Source: Candidatus Leptofilum gracile (GTDB taxonomy: Bacteria; Chloroflexota; Anaerolineae; Promineifilales; Promineifilaceae). From it: DNA of 64,000 nt. The stretch spans positions 372,001-436,000 of the forward strand of contig JADJOJ010000011.1 of assembly GCA_016713825.1 (NCBI GenBank), written 5' to 3'. Shown piece by piece: positions 8,601 to 18,096 of the stretch. The translations under genes and the position numbers were made by a program. The first letter of the stretch is position 1. Every line of letters starts with the position of its first letter. The notes beneath the pieces were generated by a model that did no database searches, was not told the DNA's origin, and saw only the letters and a list, made by a program, of their open reading frames with translations.

Positions 8601-9821
8601 TCACTCATACCGCAATGCCTCAATCGGCCGCAGCCCCGCCGCGCGCCAGGCCGGATAGATGCCAAAAACCAGACCCACGCCTGCAGCAAATCCGGTGGCC
8701 AGCAGCACTGTGGCCGTTTCCACCACCGGGTCAATGTCCAGCGCCGGGCCGGTTAGCAAGGCGATGGCCACGCCCAGGCCGATGCCCAATGCGCCGCCCA
8801 GCAGGCTCAATAGCAGCGATTCCAGCAAAAACTGGATCAAAATGTCTCGCCGCAGCGCCCCCACCGCCTTGCGAATGCCAATCTCGCGGGTTCGCTCCGT
8901 CACGCTCACCAGCATGATGTTCATGATGCCGATGCCACCCACCAGCAGCGAAATGCCGGCAATGGAGCCGAGAAACGCCGTCAGCGTGGCCGACACCGCG
9001 TCGAAGGTGGCCAGCAAATCGGTCTGGCTGAGGATGGAGAAATCGTCTTCACCGGCGTAGGTGATGCGGTGCTCCTCGCGCAGCACGTCGGTCACCTGGG
9101 TGATGGCGTCGTCGGTTAACGCCTCGCTCACCACTTCGGCGGAGATGCTGTTGACCGCTTTGGCACCGCTGCGGGTGCGGGTGGGGAAAAGGCGGCTCTG
9201 CGCTGTGGAGATGGGAATGTAGACCGTCTCATCCGGGCTGGCTCCGATGGTTTGCCCCTGTTCGGCCAGCACGCCCACCACTTCGTAGCTGACGCCGTTG
9301 ATTTTGACCGATTTGCCCACGGGGTACTCGCCACCAAACAGCTCTGCCACGACAGTAGAGCCTAAGATGGCAACACGGCCGTTTGTCGCCACATCGTTCT
9401 CCGTTAGCCCATCCCCGGCCGAAAAGTCGGCCAGATTGTTGATAGCCAGGTAGTTGGCCGTGATGCCGTTGACGGTGTAAGCGGTAGAGTCGCCCGCGTA
9501 GACCACCTCTTGCTGGCCAGACACATTGGCCGCCACCTGGGCCAGGGCCGGGGCGCGCAGCGGGTCTGCCAGCGCGTCCACATCTTCCAGGCTCAGCGCG
9601 GGCAGGCCGTCGCTGTTGTCCATGTCGGTGGTGATGGTGAGCAGGTTAGAGCCGATGCTTTGAATTTCATCGGTGACGGAGGCGGTGACGCCGTTGCCGA
9701 TGGCCAGCAGGGCAATGACGGCGGCTACGCCGATAATCACGCCCAGCATGGTTAAAATTGAGCGCATTTTGTTGGCCATCAGGCTGTCGATGGCGGTTAA
9801 AAAACTTTCTAAAAGATTCAT
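8601..9821 (-). CDS. MacB-like ABC transporter permease (FtsX fold)
   Basis: Permease of about 406 residues in the MacB/LolC-like family. N-terminal helix with ANKMRSILTMLGVIIGVAAVIALLAIGNG, a MacB-type extracytoplasmic domain (residues about 50-270), then three C-terminal helices of the FtsX domain, including GGIGIMNIMLVSVTERTREIGIRKAVGA. Start at ATG 9821 with GAGGAAAAA just upstream; a reading from 9941 would run through a repeat element and is rejected. It partners the ATPase gene immediately upstream and the two membrane-fusion proteins. Role inferred: export of a hydrophobic compound, peptide or lipoprotein across the membrane. Confidence 0.92.
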   Translation of the reverse strand: MNLLESFLTAIDSLMANKMRSILTMLGVIIGVAAVIALLAIGNGVTASVTDEIQSIGSNLLTITTDMDNSDGLPALSLEDVDALADPLRAPALAQVAANVSGQQEVVYAGDSTAYTVNGITANYLAINNLADFSAGDGLTENDVATNGRVAILGSTVVAELFGGEYPVGKSVKINGVSYEVVGVLAEQGQTIGASPDETVYIPISTAQSRLFPTRTRSGAKAVNSISAEVVSEALTDDAITQVTDVLREEHRITYAGEDDFSILSQTDLLATFDAVSATLTAFLGSIAGISLLVGGIGIMNIMLVSVTERTREIGIRKAVGALRRDILIQFLLESLLLSLLGGALGIGLGVAIALLTGPALDIDPVVETATVLLATGFAAGVGLVFGIYPAWRAAGLRPIEALRYE

Positions 9822-9840
9822 TTTTTCCTCGATTCGATTA

Positions 9841-9933
9841 AGACCTGACAGGTTTAGGAAGCTACTATTTGATTGAGATAGTATGCTTGAGCCAATAATT
9901 AAATGGCGAAGATCGTTCGTAAACCTGTCAGGT

Positions 9934-9935
<2 letters not shown>
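9841..9935. repeat. MITE-like element with 16-bp perfect terminal inverted repeats
   Basis: Ends AGACCTGACAGGTTTA (9841-9856) and TAAACCTGTCAGGTCT (9920-9935) are exact reverse complements around about 63 bp. The right end overlaps the ATPase stop codon (TAG, minus strand, 9934-9936) and the left end lies just upstream of the permease RBS. The same end sequence bounds the array at 13972-14316. Confidence 0.85.
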
Positions 9936-10593
<658 letters not shown>

Positions 10594-10617
10594 TTTGCTA
10601 TCCTGATTTTTATCAAC

Positions 10618-10664
10618 AGATTTCGCAGATTGAAAAGATTAAATCTGGAAAATCTGCGAAATCT
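10618..10664. repeat. Hairpin between ATPase and fusion-protein genes
   Basis: AGATTTCGCAGATT (10618-10631) and AATCTGCGAAATCT (10651-10664) form a perfect 14-bp stem with a 19-nt loop. No T-tract; probably an intra-operon REP-like hairpin. Confidence 0.7.
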
Positions 10665-10680
10665 TTGATTCTTTCTTTTC

Positions 10681-12312
10681 TTAATTTCCACCAAACGGGC
10701 CGCCACCACCTGGGCCGGGCGGCAAGATTTCGTCAACGGGTACGGCCGTTTCCACCACCAATTCATCCCCAGCCGCTAACCCGCTGGTAATTTGCGTATT
10801 CTCCCCGTCGCGCAGGCCGATGGTCACTTCCACCACCTGGCCATCGGCGCGGGTGACAAAATATTTGCCCGCCGCCCGGTCTGGCGTGATGGCTCGGTTG
10901 GGCACCAGCAGCACGTCGCTGCGCTGCGCCGTGATCAGGTCGGCGTTGGCCGTCATGCCCACGCGGATGGGCAGATCGGTGTCGCCCAGCGCCAGGTAGA
11001 CGGCGTAGGTGACGAGGCCGCTGCCCGGTACGGCCGTATTGCGCGGCGCAATCGAGACCACCGTGGCTTCAATCGGCTCCTCCGGCCACGTTTCCAGCGT
11101 AATCACCGCCTGCTGGTCCAAAATGATGTTGCTGATGTCCACTTCGTCTACGTCCAGCACCAGCTCCAGGCTGGCCGGATTGAACATCTCCACCACCACG
11201 CCGCTGGCCTGCTCACCGATGCTGACGTGAACGGCCGTTACCACCCCGTCAAACGGCGCGGTCAGCGTGGCGTTAGCCAGATTTTGCGCGGCGCGGGCCA
11301 GGTTGGTTTGCGCCTGGGTCAGCTGCGCCTGGGCGATGGCAATCTGCTCGTCGGTCGCGCCGCGCACCAGCCGGTCCAGCGTGGCTTCGGCGGCGGCCAG
11401 CGACGCTTCCGCCTGGGCAATTTGCACGGTGGACGCCCCTTCTTGCACCTGCTGCAGGCGCAGTTCGGCCGTTTTTAGCGAGGCGCTGGCCAAACTCACC
11501 GACGCTTGCGCGGCGGCAATCGAGTTCGGGTCACCGTTGCGCAGTTCGTCCAGCGTTTCCTGAGCGGCTTGCAGTTCGGCGTTGGCTTGCAAAGCGGCCG
11601 TTCGCGCCGAAAGCTCCATCGTGTCCAGCGTCTCCTGGGTGATGAACCCTTCCGGCTCCGTCACCAAAATGGTGCTGTGCTGCTCGGCGGCCTGGGTAGC
11701 GGCCGTTTGGGCCAGGTTTAGCTCAATTTGGGCGGCGGCGATTTCGTCGGCCGTGGCCGCGTCGTTCAGGTCAGACAGGCGGGCGTAGGCGGCGTTGAGG
11801 TCCGCCTGGGCGGCGCGCACGTCCGCTTCGGCGGCGGCGATGGCGTTGGCGTCGGGGCCGTCTAGCAGGTCGGCCAGATTGGCCTGGGCGCTGGCGACGT
11901 TGGCCTCAGCGGCGGCCAGATCGGCGGCGGTGGCTGGTTCTTGCAGCGTGGCCAGATTGGTTTCCTGGATGACCACGGCTTGTTCGGCATTGGCGACGTC
12001 ACGTTGGAGAACGGCCGTTTCCAGCTGCAAAAGTGGTTCGCCCTCTGCTACTGAATCGCCCACGGCCACGTAAATTTCGGCCACGGTGCCGCCGCGCAGC
12101 GGGGCCAGCTGTGCCAGCTGCCCGGCTTCGATGTTGCCGCTGGCCGTGGCGCTGGCCGACAAATCCCCCACAAACGCGGTGACGATGTCGCCCGTTTGCG
12201 GCTCCTGGGCGGCGGCGCTGCGCTGTCCCTGAACCAGGGCCAACAACGCCAGCGCCAGCAATAGCCCACCAATTCCAATCCAACTCCATTTGTTTTGTAG
12301 TAATTTTTTCAT
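10681..12312 (-). CDS. HlyD/MacA-type membrane fusion protein
   Basis: Periplasmic-adaptor-like protein of 543 residues. One N-terminal membrane helix (WSWIGIGGLLLALALLALVQG), a lipoyl/barrel-sandwich half (GGTVAEIYVAVGDSVAEGEPLLQLE), then a very long Ala-rich coiled coil (residues about 85-330) made of repeating units such as AAEANVASAQANLADLL. The second lipoyl half (TLTAPFDGVVTAVHVSIGEQ), a beta-barrel and a Gly/Pro-rich tail follow. Second of two homologous adaptors before the MacB-type ATPase and permease. The helical hairpin is unusually long for MacA. No TolC-like gene is in the window. Confidence 0.88.
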   Translation of the reverse strand: MKKLLQNKWSWIGIGGLLLALALLALVQGQRSAAAQEPQTGDIVTAFVGDLSASATASGNIEAGQLAQLAPLRGGTVAEIYVAVGDSVAEGEPLLQLETAVLQRDVANAEQAVVIQETNLATLQEPATAADLAAAEANVASAQANLADLLDGPDANAIAAAEADVRAAQADLNAAYARLSDLNDAATADEIAAAQIELNLAQTAATQAAEQHSTILVTEPEGFITQETLDTMELSARTAALQANAELQAAQETLDELRNGDPNSIAAAQASVSLASASLKTAELRLQQVQEGASTVQIAQAEASLAAAEATLDRLVRGATDEQIAIAQAQLTQAQTNLARAAQNLANATLTAPFDGVVTAVHVSIGEQASGVVVEMFNPASLELVLDVDEVDISNIILDQQAVITLETWPEEPIEATVVSIAPRNTAVPGSGLVTYAVYLALGDTDLPIRVGMTANADLITAQRSDVLLVPNRAITPDRAAGKYFVTRADGQVVEVTIGLRDGENTQITSGLAAGDELVVETAVPVDEILPPGPGGGGPFGGN

Positions 12313-12328
12313 GAGCGTGTTCCTTTAA

Positions 12329-12403
12329 CCCCCTCCCTAGCCCTCCCCCGCAGGGAGAGGGAACCGGATTCCCCCTCCCCTTGGGAGGGGGCTAGGGGGA
12401 GGG
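12329..12403. repeat. G/C-tract inverted repeat between the two adaptor genes
   Basis: CCCTCCCTAGCCCTCCC at about 12331-12347 pairs imperfectly with GGGAGGGGGCTAGGGGGAGG at 12383-12402; inner arms also pair (agggagaggga / ttccccctcccc). A long, stable intra-operon hairpin that could lower expression of downstream genes. Confidence 0.7.
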
Positions 12404-12409
12404 AATTTT

Positions 12410-13957
12410 TTATCCACCAAACGGCCCTGGGCCATCAAATTCTTCGGTCGGCTGGCTGGTGACCAGGCGCAGAACGTCCCCTTCGGCCAGGCCAGCGGTG
12501 ATTTGCGTGTTTTCGCCATCGCGCAAACCAATCGACACCTCGACTTGGCGGAAGCTGCCGTCCGCTTGCTGCACATCGACGTAAAATTTGCCTGCGGCGC
12601 GGTTGGGGGTGATGGCGGCGTTGGGCACCAGCAGCACGTCTTCGCGCTGGGCGGTGATCAGGTTGGCGTTGGCCGTCAGGCCGATGAGCGCGGGCAAATC
12701 ATCCGCCTGGTAGGCCAGGTAGACCTCGTAGGTGACGAGGGCGCTGCTGGCGTCGCTGGCGCTGGGGGCGATGGCCACGATTTCGCTGTCGAACTCCCGC
12801 TCTGGCCACGCTTCCAGGGTGACGATGGCGGGCTGGCCGAGGGCAAAGCTGCCGATGTCCACCTCATCCACGCTGAGGACCACTTCCAAACTGCGGCTGT
12901 CTACCAGCTCTACCACCGGTCCGCTGGCAATTTCACCGGCTGTGACGTAAACGGCCGTTACCACCCCCGCAAACGGAGCCACAATCGCCGCATCCGCCAG
13001 CGCTTCCTGCGCATCAGCCAGATTTAGTTCCGCCTGCGTCACTTCCGCTTCGGCGGCGCGAATCTCGGCGGCGGTGGGGCCGTCTAGCAGGGTGGCCAGA
13101 TTGGCTTCTTGTTGAGCCACGGCCGCTTCGGCATTGGCAATTTCGGCGGCCGAAGCGCCGCTGAGCGTGCTGTCCAGATCGATCTGGCTGCCGTCTACGC
13201 GGGCGCTGGCGGCGGCGACGCTGCTCTGTGCGGCGCTGACGCTGGGGCCAGCCAGCAGGGCGTCCAGCTGCGCCTGGGCGCTGGCCACGGCCTGCTCGGC
13301 TTGCAGCCGCGACTGGTGGTTGGCTTCGGTTGGGTTCTCTTCGTTGAGTTCAACGGCGCGGTCTAGCTGCTGTTGGGCCGCCAGCAGGTTAGCTTCGGCG
13401 GCCAAAATCTGGCTTTGGCTGATGCTGCTCTGGCTGCTGTTCAGGTCAGCGACGGAGGAATTGAGCTGGGCCTGGGCGGAGGCAATTGCCGCTTCGCTGA
13501 GGGCGATTTCCGTGTCGCTGGGGCCAGCCAGCAGGTCATCTAGCTGGGTTTGGGCGCTGGCCAGGGCGGCTTCGGCGCTGGCGATGTCGGCGGCGGTGGC
13601 GGGGGCCAGCAGGTCGTCTAGCCGGGCCTGGGCCAGGGCGAGGGATTGTTCGGCGTTGGCCAGGTCAAATTGCAGGTCGGTGGGGTCTAGCTGCACCAGC
13701 AGGTCGCCGGGCTGCACAACATCCCCCTGCCGCACGGCCACATCAGTAACGCGGGCGGTGGCGCTGGCGGTGAGAACCGCTTCGTGCTGGGGCAAAAGCT
13801 GCCCGCTGGCGGTGGCGCTGGCGGATAGATCGCCGATGGTGGCAACGGCCGTTTCTATTCCGGCTTCTTCGCTGGCGTTGTTGGTGGTGCAGCTCAGCAG
13901 CAGCAGGGCCAGCAGGGTGCAGGCTGTGCCGAGGGTTAGCCATCTTTTTGTGTTCAT
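12410..13957 (-). CDS. HlyD/MacA-type membrane fusion lipoprotein
   Basis: Adaptor of about 515 residues homologous to the next gene. The N-terminus is a lipoprotein signal (TLGTACTLLALLLLSC, lipobox LLSC), so it is probably membrane-anchored by lipid rather than by a helix. Lipoyl half (ARVTDVAVRQGDVVQPGDLLVQLD), a long Ala-rich coiled coil of repeated SAEAALASAQTQLDDLL-like units, second lipoyl half (VAPFAGVVTAVYVTAGE) and a barrel region. Two adjacent ATGs (13960, 13957) follow GAGGAG; the second was chosen for spacing. First gene of the efflux operon; a repeat array begins only about 12 bp upstream of the start. Confidence 0.88.
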   Translation of the reverse strand: MNTKRWLTLGTACTLLALLLLSCTTNNASEEAGIETAVATIGDLSASATASGQLLPQHEAVLTASATARVTDVAVRQGDVVQPGDLLVQLDPTDLQFDLANAEQSLALAQARLDDLLAPATAADIASAEAALASAQTQLDDLLAGPSDTEIALSEAAIASAQAQLNSSVADLNSSQSSISQSQILAAEANLLAAQQQLDRAVELNEENPTEANHQSRLQAEQAVASAQAQLDALLAGPSVSAAQSSVAAASARVDGSQIDLDSTLSGASAAEIANAEAAVAQQEANLATLLDGPTAAEIRAAEAEVTQAELNLADAQEALADAAIVAPFAGVVTAVYVTAGEIASGPVVELVDSRSLEVVLSVDEVDIGSFALGQPAIVTLEAWPEREFDSEIVAIAPSASDASSALVTYEVYLAYQADDLPALIGLTANANLITAQREDVLLVPNAAITPNRAAGKFYVDVQQADGSFRQVEVSIGLRDGENTQITAGLAEGDVLRLVTSQPTEEFDGPGPFGG

Positions 13958-13971
13958 CATGCTCCTCGTCG

Positions 13972-14316
13972 AGACCTGACAGGTTTACTGAGTTGGCTGC
14001 TTGACCAGATTCTTTGTTGGGCAAAGTTTCTGGAATGAGAAGCAGCGTCGTAAACCCGGGGTCGTTATAACCTGGACAGGTTTACTGAGGTAGCGCGAGC
14101 TTTGTTGGGCAAGTTTCTGGATGAGAAGGGCGTCGAAACCTGTCGGTCTTGTTAAACCGACAGGTTAAGGACACACTGTTGGGCAAAGGGGACGGCGTCG
14201 CAGACCCGGCAGGCCCGTGGTAAACCTGACAGGTTTACTGAGTTAGCTGCTTGAACAGATTCTTTGTTGGGCAAAGTTTCTGGAATGAGAAGCAGCGTCG
14301 TAAACCTGTCAGGTCT
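13972..14316. repeat. Tandem array of degenerate MITE-like units upstream of the efflux operon
   Basis: About four units of 80-95 bp, bounded by AGACCTGACAGGTTTA (13972) and TAAACCTGTCAGGTCT (14301-14316). Units 1 and 4 are nearly identical (ctgagtt-gctgcttga-cagattctttgttgggcaaagtttctgg). Units 2 and 3 carry many small deletions and substitutions. The ends match the single element at 9841-9935, but the interior differs. The array occupies the expected promoter region of the adaptor gene. Confidence 0.85.
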
Positions 14317-14429
14317 TGTAAATTTCGTACGATGAACAGCTTACCGGGCAAATCTGGAGAAGTTGTGGAGAAGTGTGGCAGACAGTTTGCAAATGTGGTG
14401 GGGGTGGGCGGAGTGGGTAGTTTTGAGGC

Positions 14430-14479
14430 GTGAGGCGTGAGGTATGAACCGTGAATTTTGGTTACGTTTCACGCCTCAC
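14430..14479. repeat. Hairpin downstream of the hypothetical exported protein gene
   Basis: GTGAGGCGTGA (14430-14440) pairs with TCACGCCTCAC (14469-14479). It lies beyond the stop of the minus-strand gene ending at 14499 and could act as a terminator or a transcript-end hairpin. It also looks like a member of a short-repeat family (GGCGTGA tandem). Confidence 0.6.
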
Positions 14480-14498
14480 GTATCACATTTCCCAACTT

Positions 14499-15377
14499 TT
14501 ATTCGTCTGAACCGATTTCCTGGTTGAGGTACCAGGTATCTTCGCCTGTAAACATCCAGGTGAGGCTGCTGCTGGGGAGGGCGTCCATTTGCAGCGCTTC
14601 TGGCCATTCTACATGCTGCCAGCCTGTTTCGGTGGGGACCAGGGGCTCGAAGGTTTCATTGGTGAGGCGTTCGATTTCGGGGATGGGGTCACCCTGTTCT
14701 GGTTCGGTGATCCAGAGGTGGGGTGGGGAATCGGCCGTTTCTACTTCATCCAGGTAGCAGGTGAACAGCTCGGCCCGGTTTAGCTGTTGGGCGTCTTCGA
14801 CGAAGCCGAGGTATTGGGTGGGCAAATCTTCGATGGCGAAGGGGGTGAGGGGACCAAAAAGGCCGCGCGGCAGGCCGCCTTGCCACGCTTCAAAGCGCAG
14901 GCTCCAATCCATGTAGATGCCGAGGGCGGCGGCGATGGCTTGTTCTTGTGGCAGGTAGCCGGAGACGCGGTAGGTGGCGGTGTGGCCGGTGAGGCCGCCG
15001 CGGACGGATTGGGTGATGGTGATGGTGCCACCGCTGTGGGATACGGCCGTTTCAACATCTTCAATGAGTTTGGCGGGGTTTCCGGCATCAAAATGGCTGC
15101 TGTCGAACCAGCCGTACTCGTCGCTGTAGTAGTAGCGGGCGTCTGGTAGGGGCGTGATGAGGCGCTGCACGTGGGGGCGGTCGTTGGGGCAGGTGACCCA
15201 GTAGGTGGCAGAGCGGGCCGGGCGGCTGCCCGCGCCGGGGGCCTGGTGCAGCGTGAGGGAGTTTATTTTTTGGTGCAGCAGCAGCAGGCAAAGCAGCAGG
15301 GCCAGCACGGTGGTGATGCGGGGTAGCTGTTGGAAAAGGTGCCTGACGGAGAATTGGAACGGCCGTAATCGGTACAT
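14499..15377 (-). CDS. Hypothetical membrane-anchored exported protein
   Basis: 292 residues, family not recognised. One N-terminal hydrophobic helix (residues about 20-37, TTVLALLLCLLLLHQKI) suggests membrane anchoring with the rest outside. The body has Trp/Tyr-rich beta-type segments (DARYYYSDEYGWFDSSHFDAG, HTATYRVSGYLPQEQAI) and an acidic C-terminus. No Shine-Dalgarno sequence is obvious at ATG 15377, so the start is uncertain. It is isolated between the repeat array and the SET gene. Confidence 0.6.
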   Translation of the reverse strand: MYRLRPFQFSVRHLFQQLPRITTVLALLLCLLLLHQKINSLTLHQAPGAGSRPARSATYWVTCPNDRPHVQRLITPLPDARYYYSDEYGWFDSSHFDAGNPAKLIEDVETAVSHSGGTITITQSVRGGLTGHTATYRVSGYLPQEQAIAAALGIYMDWSLRFEAWQGGLPRGLFGPLTPFAIEDLPTQYLGFVEDAQQLNRAELFTCYLDEVETADSPPHLWITEPEQGDPIPEIERLTNETFEPLVPTETGWQHVEWPEALQMDALPSSSLTWMFTGEDTWYLNQEIGSDE

Positions 15378-15405
15378 AGATGATAGATGACCGTAGGGTC
15401 ATCGG

Positions 15406-15451
15406 GTGCGACGCACGGGGGGATGGGTATGTTGCTGGGCGTGCGTCGCAC
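15406..15451. repeat. GTGCGACGCAC palindromic repeat
   Basis: GTGCGACGCACG (15406-15417) pairs with CGTGCGTCGCAC (15440-15451). The same motif forms a hairpin at 40903-40933, so this is a dispersed repeat family. It lies in the gap between the SET gene and the hypothetical exported protein. Confidence 0.75.
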
Positions 15452-15463
15452 TGGTAGGGGGCG

Positions 15464-16060
15464 CTAGGTTAGCTGGGGTGCCGGATTGTGTAGGGTCTGG
15501 ACGGAGCGAAATTGGCCAGTTGCCAGGTCTTGGGTAACGGCCGTTTGCGTGGCCTCATCCAAAAAGCGCCACAATGGCTGCTCTCGGCTGATCAGGTTTG
15601 CCAGGGCGGCGTTGAGATTGGCGTCCCATTGGTGAACGAGGGCGGTGAAGTCAGACGGCCGTACGCTGCCGCGGCAGTTGGGATGACCACAGGCACAGGG
15701 CATGTCGTAGGGCAGGTTGAACTGACCGTAATCGTCGGTGATCTCTTCGCCGGGCAGGATGTCGCGCACGGCGATCTCAAAGCCATAGCCGGTGCTGAGG
15801 GCGTTGCTGTGGCAGCTGTGGTTGACGTAGCGGGCAATGTCCCAGCTGAGCAGGCGCGAGCCATCTTTTTCGACGGTGCTGTATTTGTCCAGGATGGGTT
15901 GGTAGATGTCGGCGGTGAGCAGGGGATGGTCGGCGGGGAGGACAATTTCCAGCGCGTCCTGCACATAAACGATGGTGCCTTGAGGAATGTTGGTGGTGGC
16001 AAAAACGCCAAAGCCAATGGAAGGGCTGATGTAGCGTAATTCAGTTGCCGGATGGATCAT
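15464..16060 (-). CDS. SET domain-containing protein (putative lysine methyltransferase)
   Basis: 198 residues with a recognisable SET fold: GFGVFATTNIPQGTIVY near residue 17, the pseudoknot motifs RYVNHSCHSNA (about residue 77) and GEEITDDYG, and a post-SET zinc cluster CACGHPNCRG. SET proteins transfer methyl groups from S-adenosylmethionine to lysines; the bacterial substrate is unknown. The C-terminal 65 residues are helical and not recognised. It is divergent from the small membrane protein gene at 16201. SET proteins in bacteria are patchily distributed and often thought to be acquired from eukaryotes. Confidence 0.88.
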   Translation of the reverse strand: MIHPATELRYISPSIGFGVFATTNIPQGTIVYVQDALEIVLPADHPLLTADIYQPILDKYSTVEKDGSRLLSWDIARYVNHSCHSNALSTGYGFEIAVRDILPGEEITDDYGQFNLPYDMPCACGHPNCRGSVRPSDFTALVHQWDANLNAALANLISREQPLWRFLDEATQTAVTQDLATGQFRSVQTLHNPAPQLT

Positions 16061-16200
16061 AGAGTTGCTTATTTTGCTCCTTGTTCTTTACAAAAGAACG
16101 AATGAATAATTTGCTTGCAGTATAGCGAAAGTACGGCCGTTTACAAGAAACTGTGCGACGAGGTTTATCGTTTTGCGTACATATTGCCAGGAGGATAACC

Positions 16201-16656
16201 ATGAACAATGATTGGCAAAACCGGGAATTTAATTTGATTTTGCTGGCTTTGGCCGCTGGTGCAGGTGCCGCTTTCATCGCCGTCAGATTTTTGCGGCTAA
16301 ACTTTATGCTTGGCATCGTTATCTTTTTGATCGTCTTTTTTTTGATCTTTGATAAGACCAGCGCCCAAAATAAGTCGTTGGTGAAGGTGTATCAGGCTTC
16401 TCTGAACGACTCTATTCTTGTGGTGCAAAACGTGCTGGCTGAGAAGGGAATTCCCTACCGAAAAAGCGGTGCTGACCGTTTCTTGCTGGAGAGAGATGGG
16501 GTAGAAATCTCATTGAAACATGTTCAAAGACGATATGGCGGGGATCCTCGCACCGTGTTGAAACTAATTCCCCACAACGCTGAAAGCTGGCCGCTCATTT
16601 TCAGCCTGCGTGACAAACTAGACGATGCATTTCGGCCTCGTGGGTTAAATTCGTAA
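16201..16656 (+). CDS. Hypothetical small membrane protein
   Basis: 151 residues, family not recognised. Two adjacent membrane helices (about residues 9-25 and 31-50: LILLALAAGAGAAFIAV, LGIVIFLIVFFLIF) precede a soluble domain of about 95 residues with alternating beta/alpha character (DSILVVQNVLAEKGIPYRK). Start ATG 16201 chosen because AGGAGG sits 6-11 nt upstream; the longer frame from 16153 is rejected. It converges on the NERD gene with only 3 bp between stops. Confidence 0.7.
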   Translation: MNNDWQNREFNLILLALAAGAGAAFIAVRFLRLNFMLGIVIFLIVFFLIFDKTSAQNKSLVKVYQASLNDSILVVQNVLAEKGIPYRKSGADRFLLERDGVEISLKHVQRRYGGDPRTVLKLIPHNAESWPLIFSLRDKLDDAFRPRGLNS

Positions 16657-16659
16657 AGA

Positions 16660-18012
16660 TCACGGACTTAATCTTTCAATGCGGGTGGAGCCAATCCAGC
16701 CTTCGGTGCCGTTGCCCAGGCGAATTTTGTACCAGCTAAAATCGGCCGTTTGGTCCAGGATCACAAACACGGTATCGGCTTCGGCTGTGCCAATTACGCT
16801 GCCTTCCATGTCTGGTTCGGAGCGGACGTTTGAGTTGCCGATGACGCGCAGGCGTGGGGTGGGGGGAACGGCCGTTTCCCCCGAAAGTTCTGCCCCTTCT
16901 TTTTGCTGATTCGCTGGCTGAACGGCTTCGTCTGAAGCGCGCACTTCGAAGGGGGACGGCGTGGGGTTAGCGGCTTCTGGAACCGTTTGGAGGGTCTCTA
17001 TGGCTGTGCTGATGATGTTGGCGAAGTTGATGCTGTTAAAAAGTAAAATGCCGCCAAAGAGGGCGATGGCGGTGAGCGAAGCCAGCTTGCGACGGCCGAT
17101 CCACAACAAAAAGGTAAACAAGGCGGCTCCAACCAGGGCAACGGGGGCGCTGGTTATCAATCCCAGCAAAAAATAAACCGCCACAAAGCCGAGCGGCAGC
17201 CAGAGCCAGGACGGCCATTCGCGGCGCTGGGGCGGGTCTGGCGGTGGGGGGATGGTGATGGGGGTTTCTGGTTCGTAGCGGCGAGGCGTTGGCTGCCGGT
17301 TGGGGCGTTGGCTGGCGATGTCGTAGCTGCTGCGCAAGGGTGTGGGTGTGGGTGTGGGGGATGGTTTGGGTGGGGGGGAAGACGGCCGTTTGGGCGGCAT
17401 CAGGTTGGCAATATGCGCTTTTTCTAACGCGGCGAGCTTGTCTACGCCATCCCGCAACCCCCTGACGAGGATATCTTGGGCCTTGGGGTCTAGCGAGAGC
17501 GGGTAGGGCGGGCGGAACTGCTGCACCAGCCTGGGCAGTTCGCTGACGGTGGCGAACAAAACGTTGGCGTGGTAGTTGGAAAAATCTCTGTTCACCTGGG
17601 GCACATCCAGCCGGGTGCCATCGGGGAACACCAGGACAGACTGGACAAAAATCGAATCCGTGCCGTATTTTTCCTTGAAATAATCGCTCAGTTTTTTCCA
17701 TTGCAAATCGGCCTGGTCCAGGGCAGATTCGTGGCGATTTTGGAAGGCGTCGATGAGACGGCCGTCTTTATCAAAAAATTCCAGGGGCGTGTTAAGGCCC
17801 ATTTGCACCGAGCCACCCACATTTTTCATTTCCAGGGTAAAAACTGCCTTGGGGCTGATGAGCAAGCCGTCGTACTGACGGCCGCCATCCAGGTAAAAGG
17901 CGGAAGCGAGGGTGTAGGATTCGCGGTCGTTGTTCAGGGCTGCGCCGACCTGGGCAAATACCAACTCTTCGAATGAATTTCCCTTCTGCAACCTGACCGA
18001 CTGAACTGGCAT
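16660..18012 (-). CDS. NERD and SH3 domain membrane protein
   Basis: 450 residues in three parts. The N-terminal nuclease-related (NERD-like) domain (about 10-160) has DGLLISPKAVFTLEMKN, the usual D...E-x-K core of this restriction-like fold. A Pro-rich linker (about 205-260) leads to several hydrophobic helices (about 265-335). The C-terminal bacterial SH3 domain (about 385-447, LRVIGNSNVRSEPD ... GWIGSTRIERL) usually binds cell wall or peptide ligands. A nuclease-like domain joined to a membrane-plus-SH3 module suggests DNA or phage-related work at the envelope, but this is inference. The selenoprotein candidate lies upstream on the same strand, its stop about 85 bp before this start. Confidence 0.8.
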   Translation of the reverse strand: MPVQSVRLQKGNSFEELVFAQVGAALNNDRESYTLASAFYLDGGRQYDGLLISPKAVFTLEMKNVGGSVQMGLNTPLEFFDKDGRLIDAFQNRHESALDQADLQWKKLSDYFKEKYGTDSIFVQSVLVFPDGTRLDVPQVNRDFSNYHANVLFATVSELPRLVQQFRPPYPLSLDPKAQDILVRGLRDGVDKLAALEKAHIANLMPPKRPSSPPPKPSPTPTPTPLRSSYDIASQRPNRQPTPRRYEPETPITIPPPPDPPQRREWPSWLWLPLGFVAVYFLLGLITSAPVALVGAALFTFLLWIGRRKLASLTAIALFGGILLFNSINFANIISTAIETLQTVPEAANPTPSPFEVRASDEAVQPANQQKEGAELSGETAVPPTPRLRVIGNSNVRSEPDMEGSVIGTAEADTVFVILDQTADFSWYKIRLGNGTEGWIGSTRIERLSP

Positions 18013-18096
18013 ACTGTTTCCTCCGTGTGGTGGTCAACAGTATACCATGTTCAGGAGGTGAATAGGCGATTTTGGCGGAACGGCCGTCCCCCAAAA

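Noticed and set aside
13134..13979. 281-residue frame opposite the adaptor gene
   Set aside because: Ser/Ala/Arg-rich antisense shadow of the Ala-rich coiled coil.
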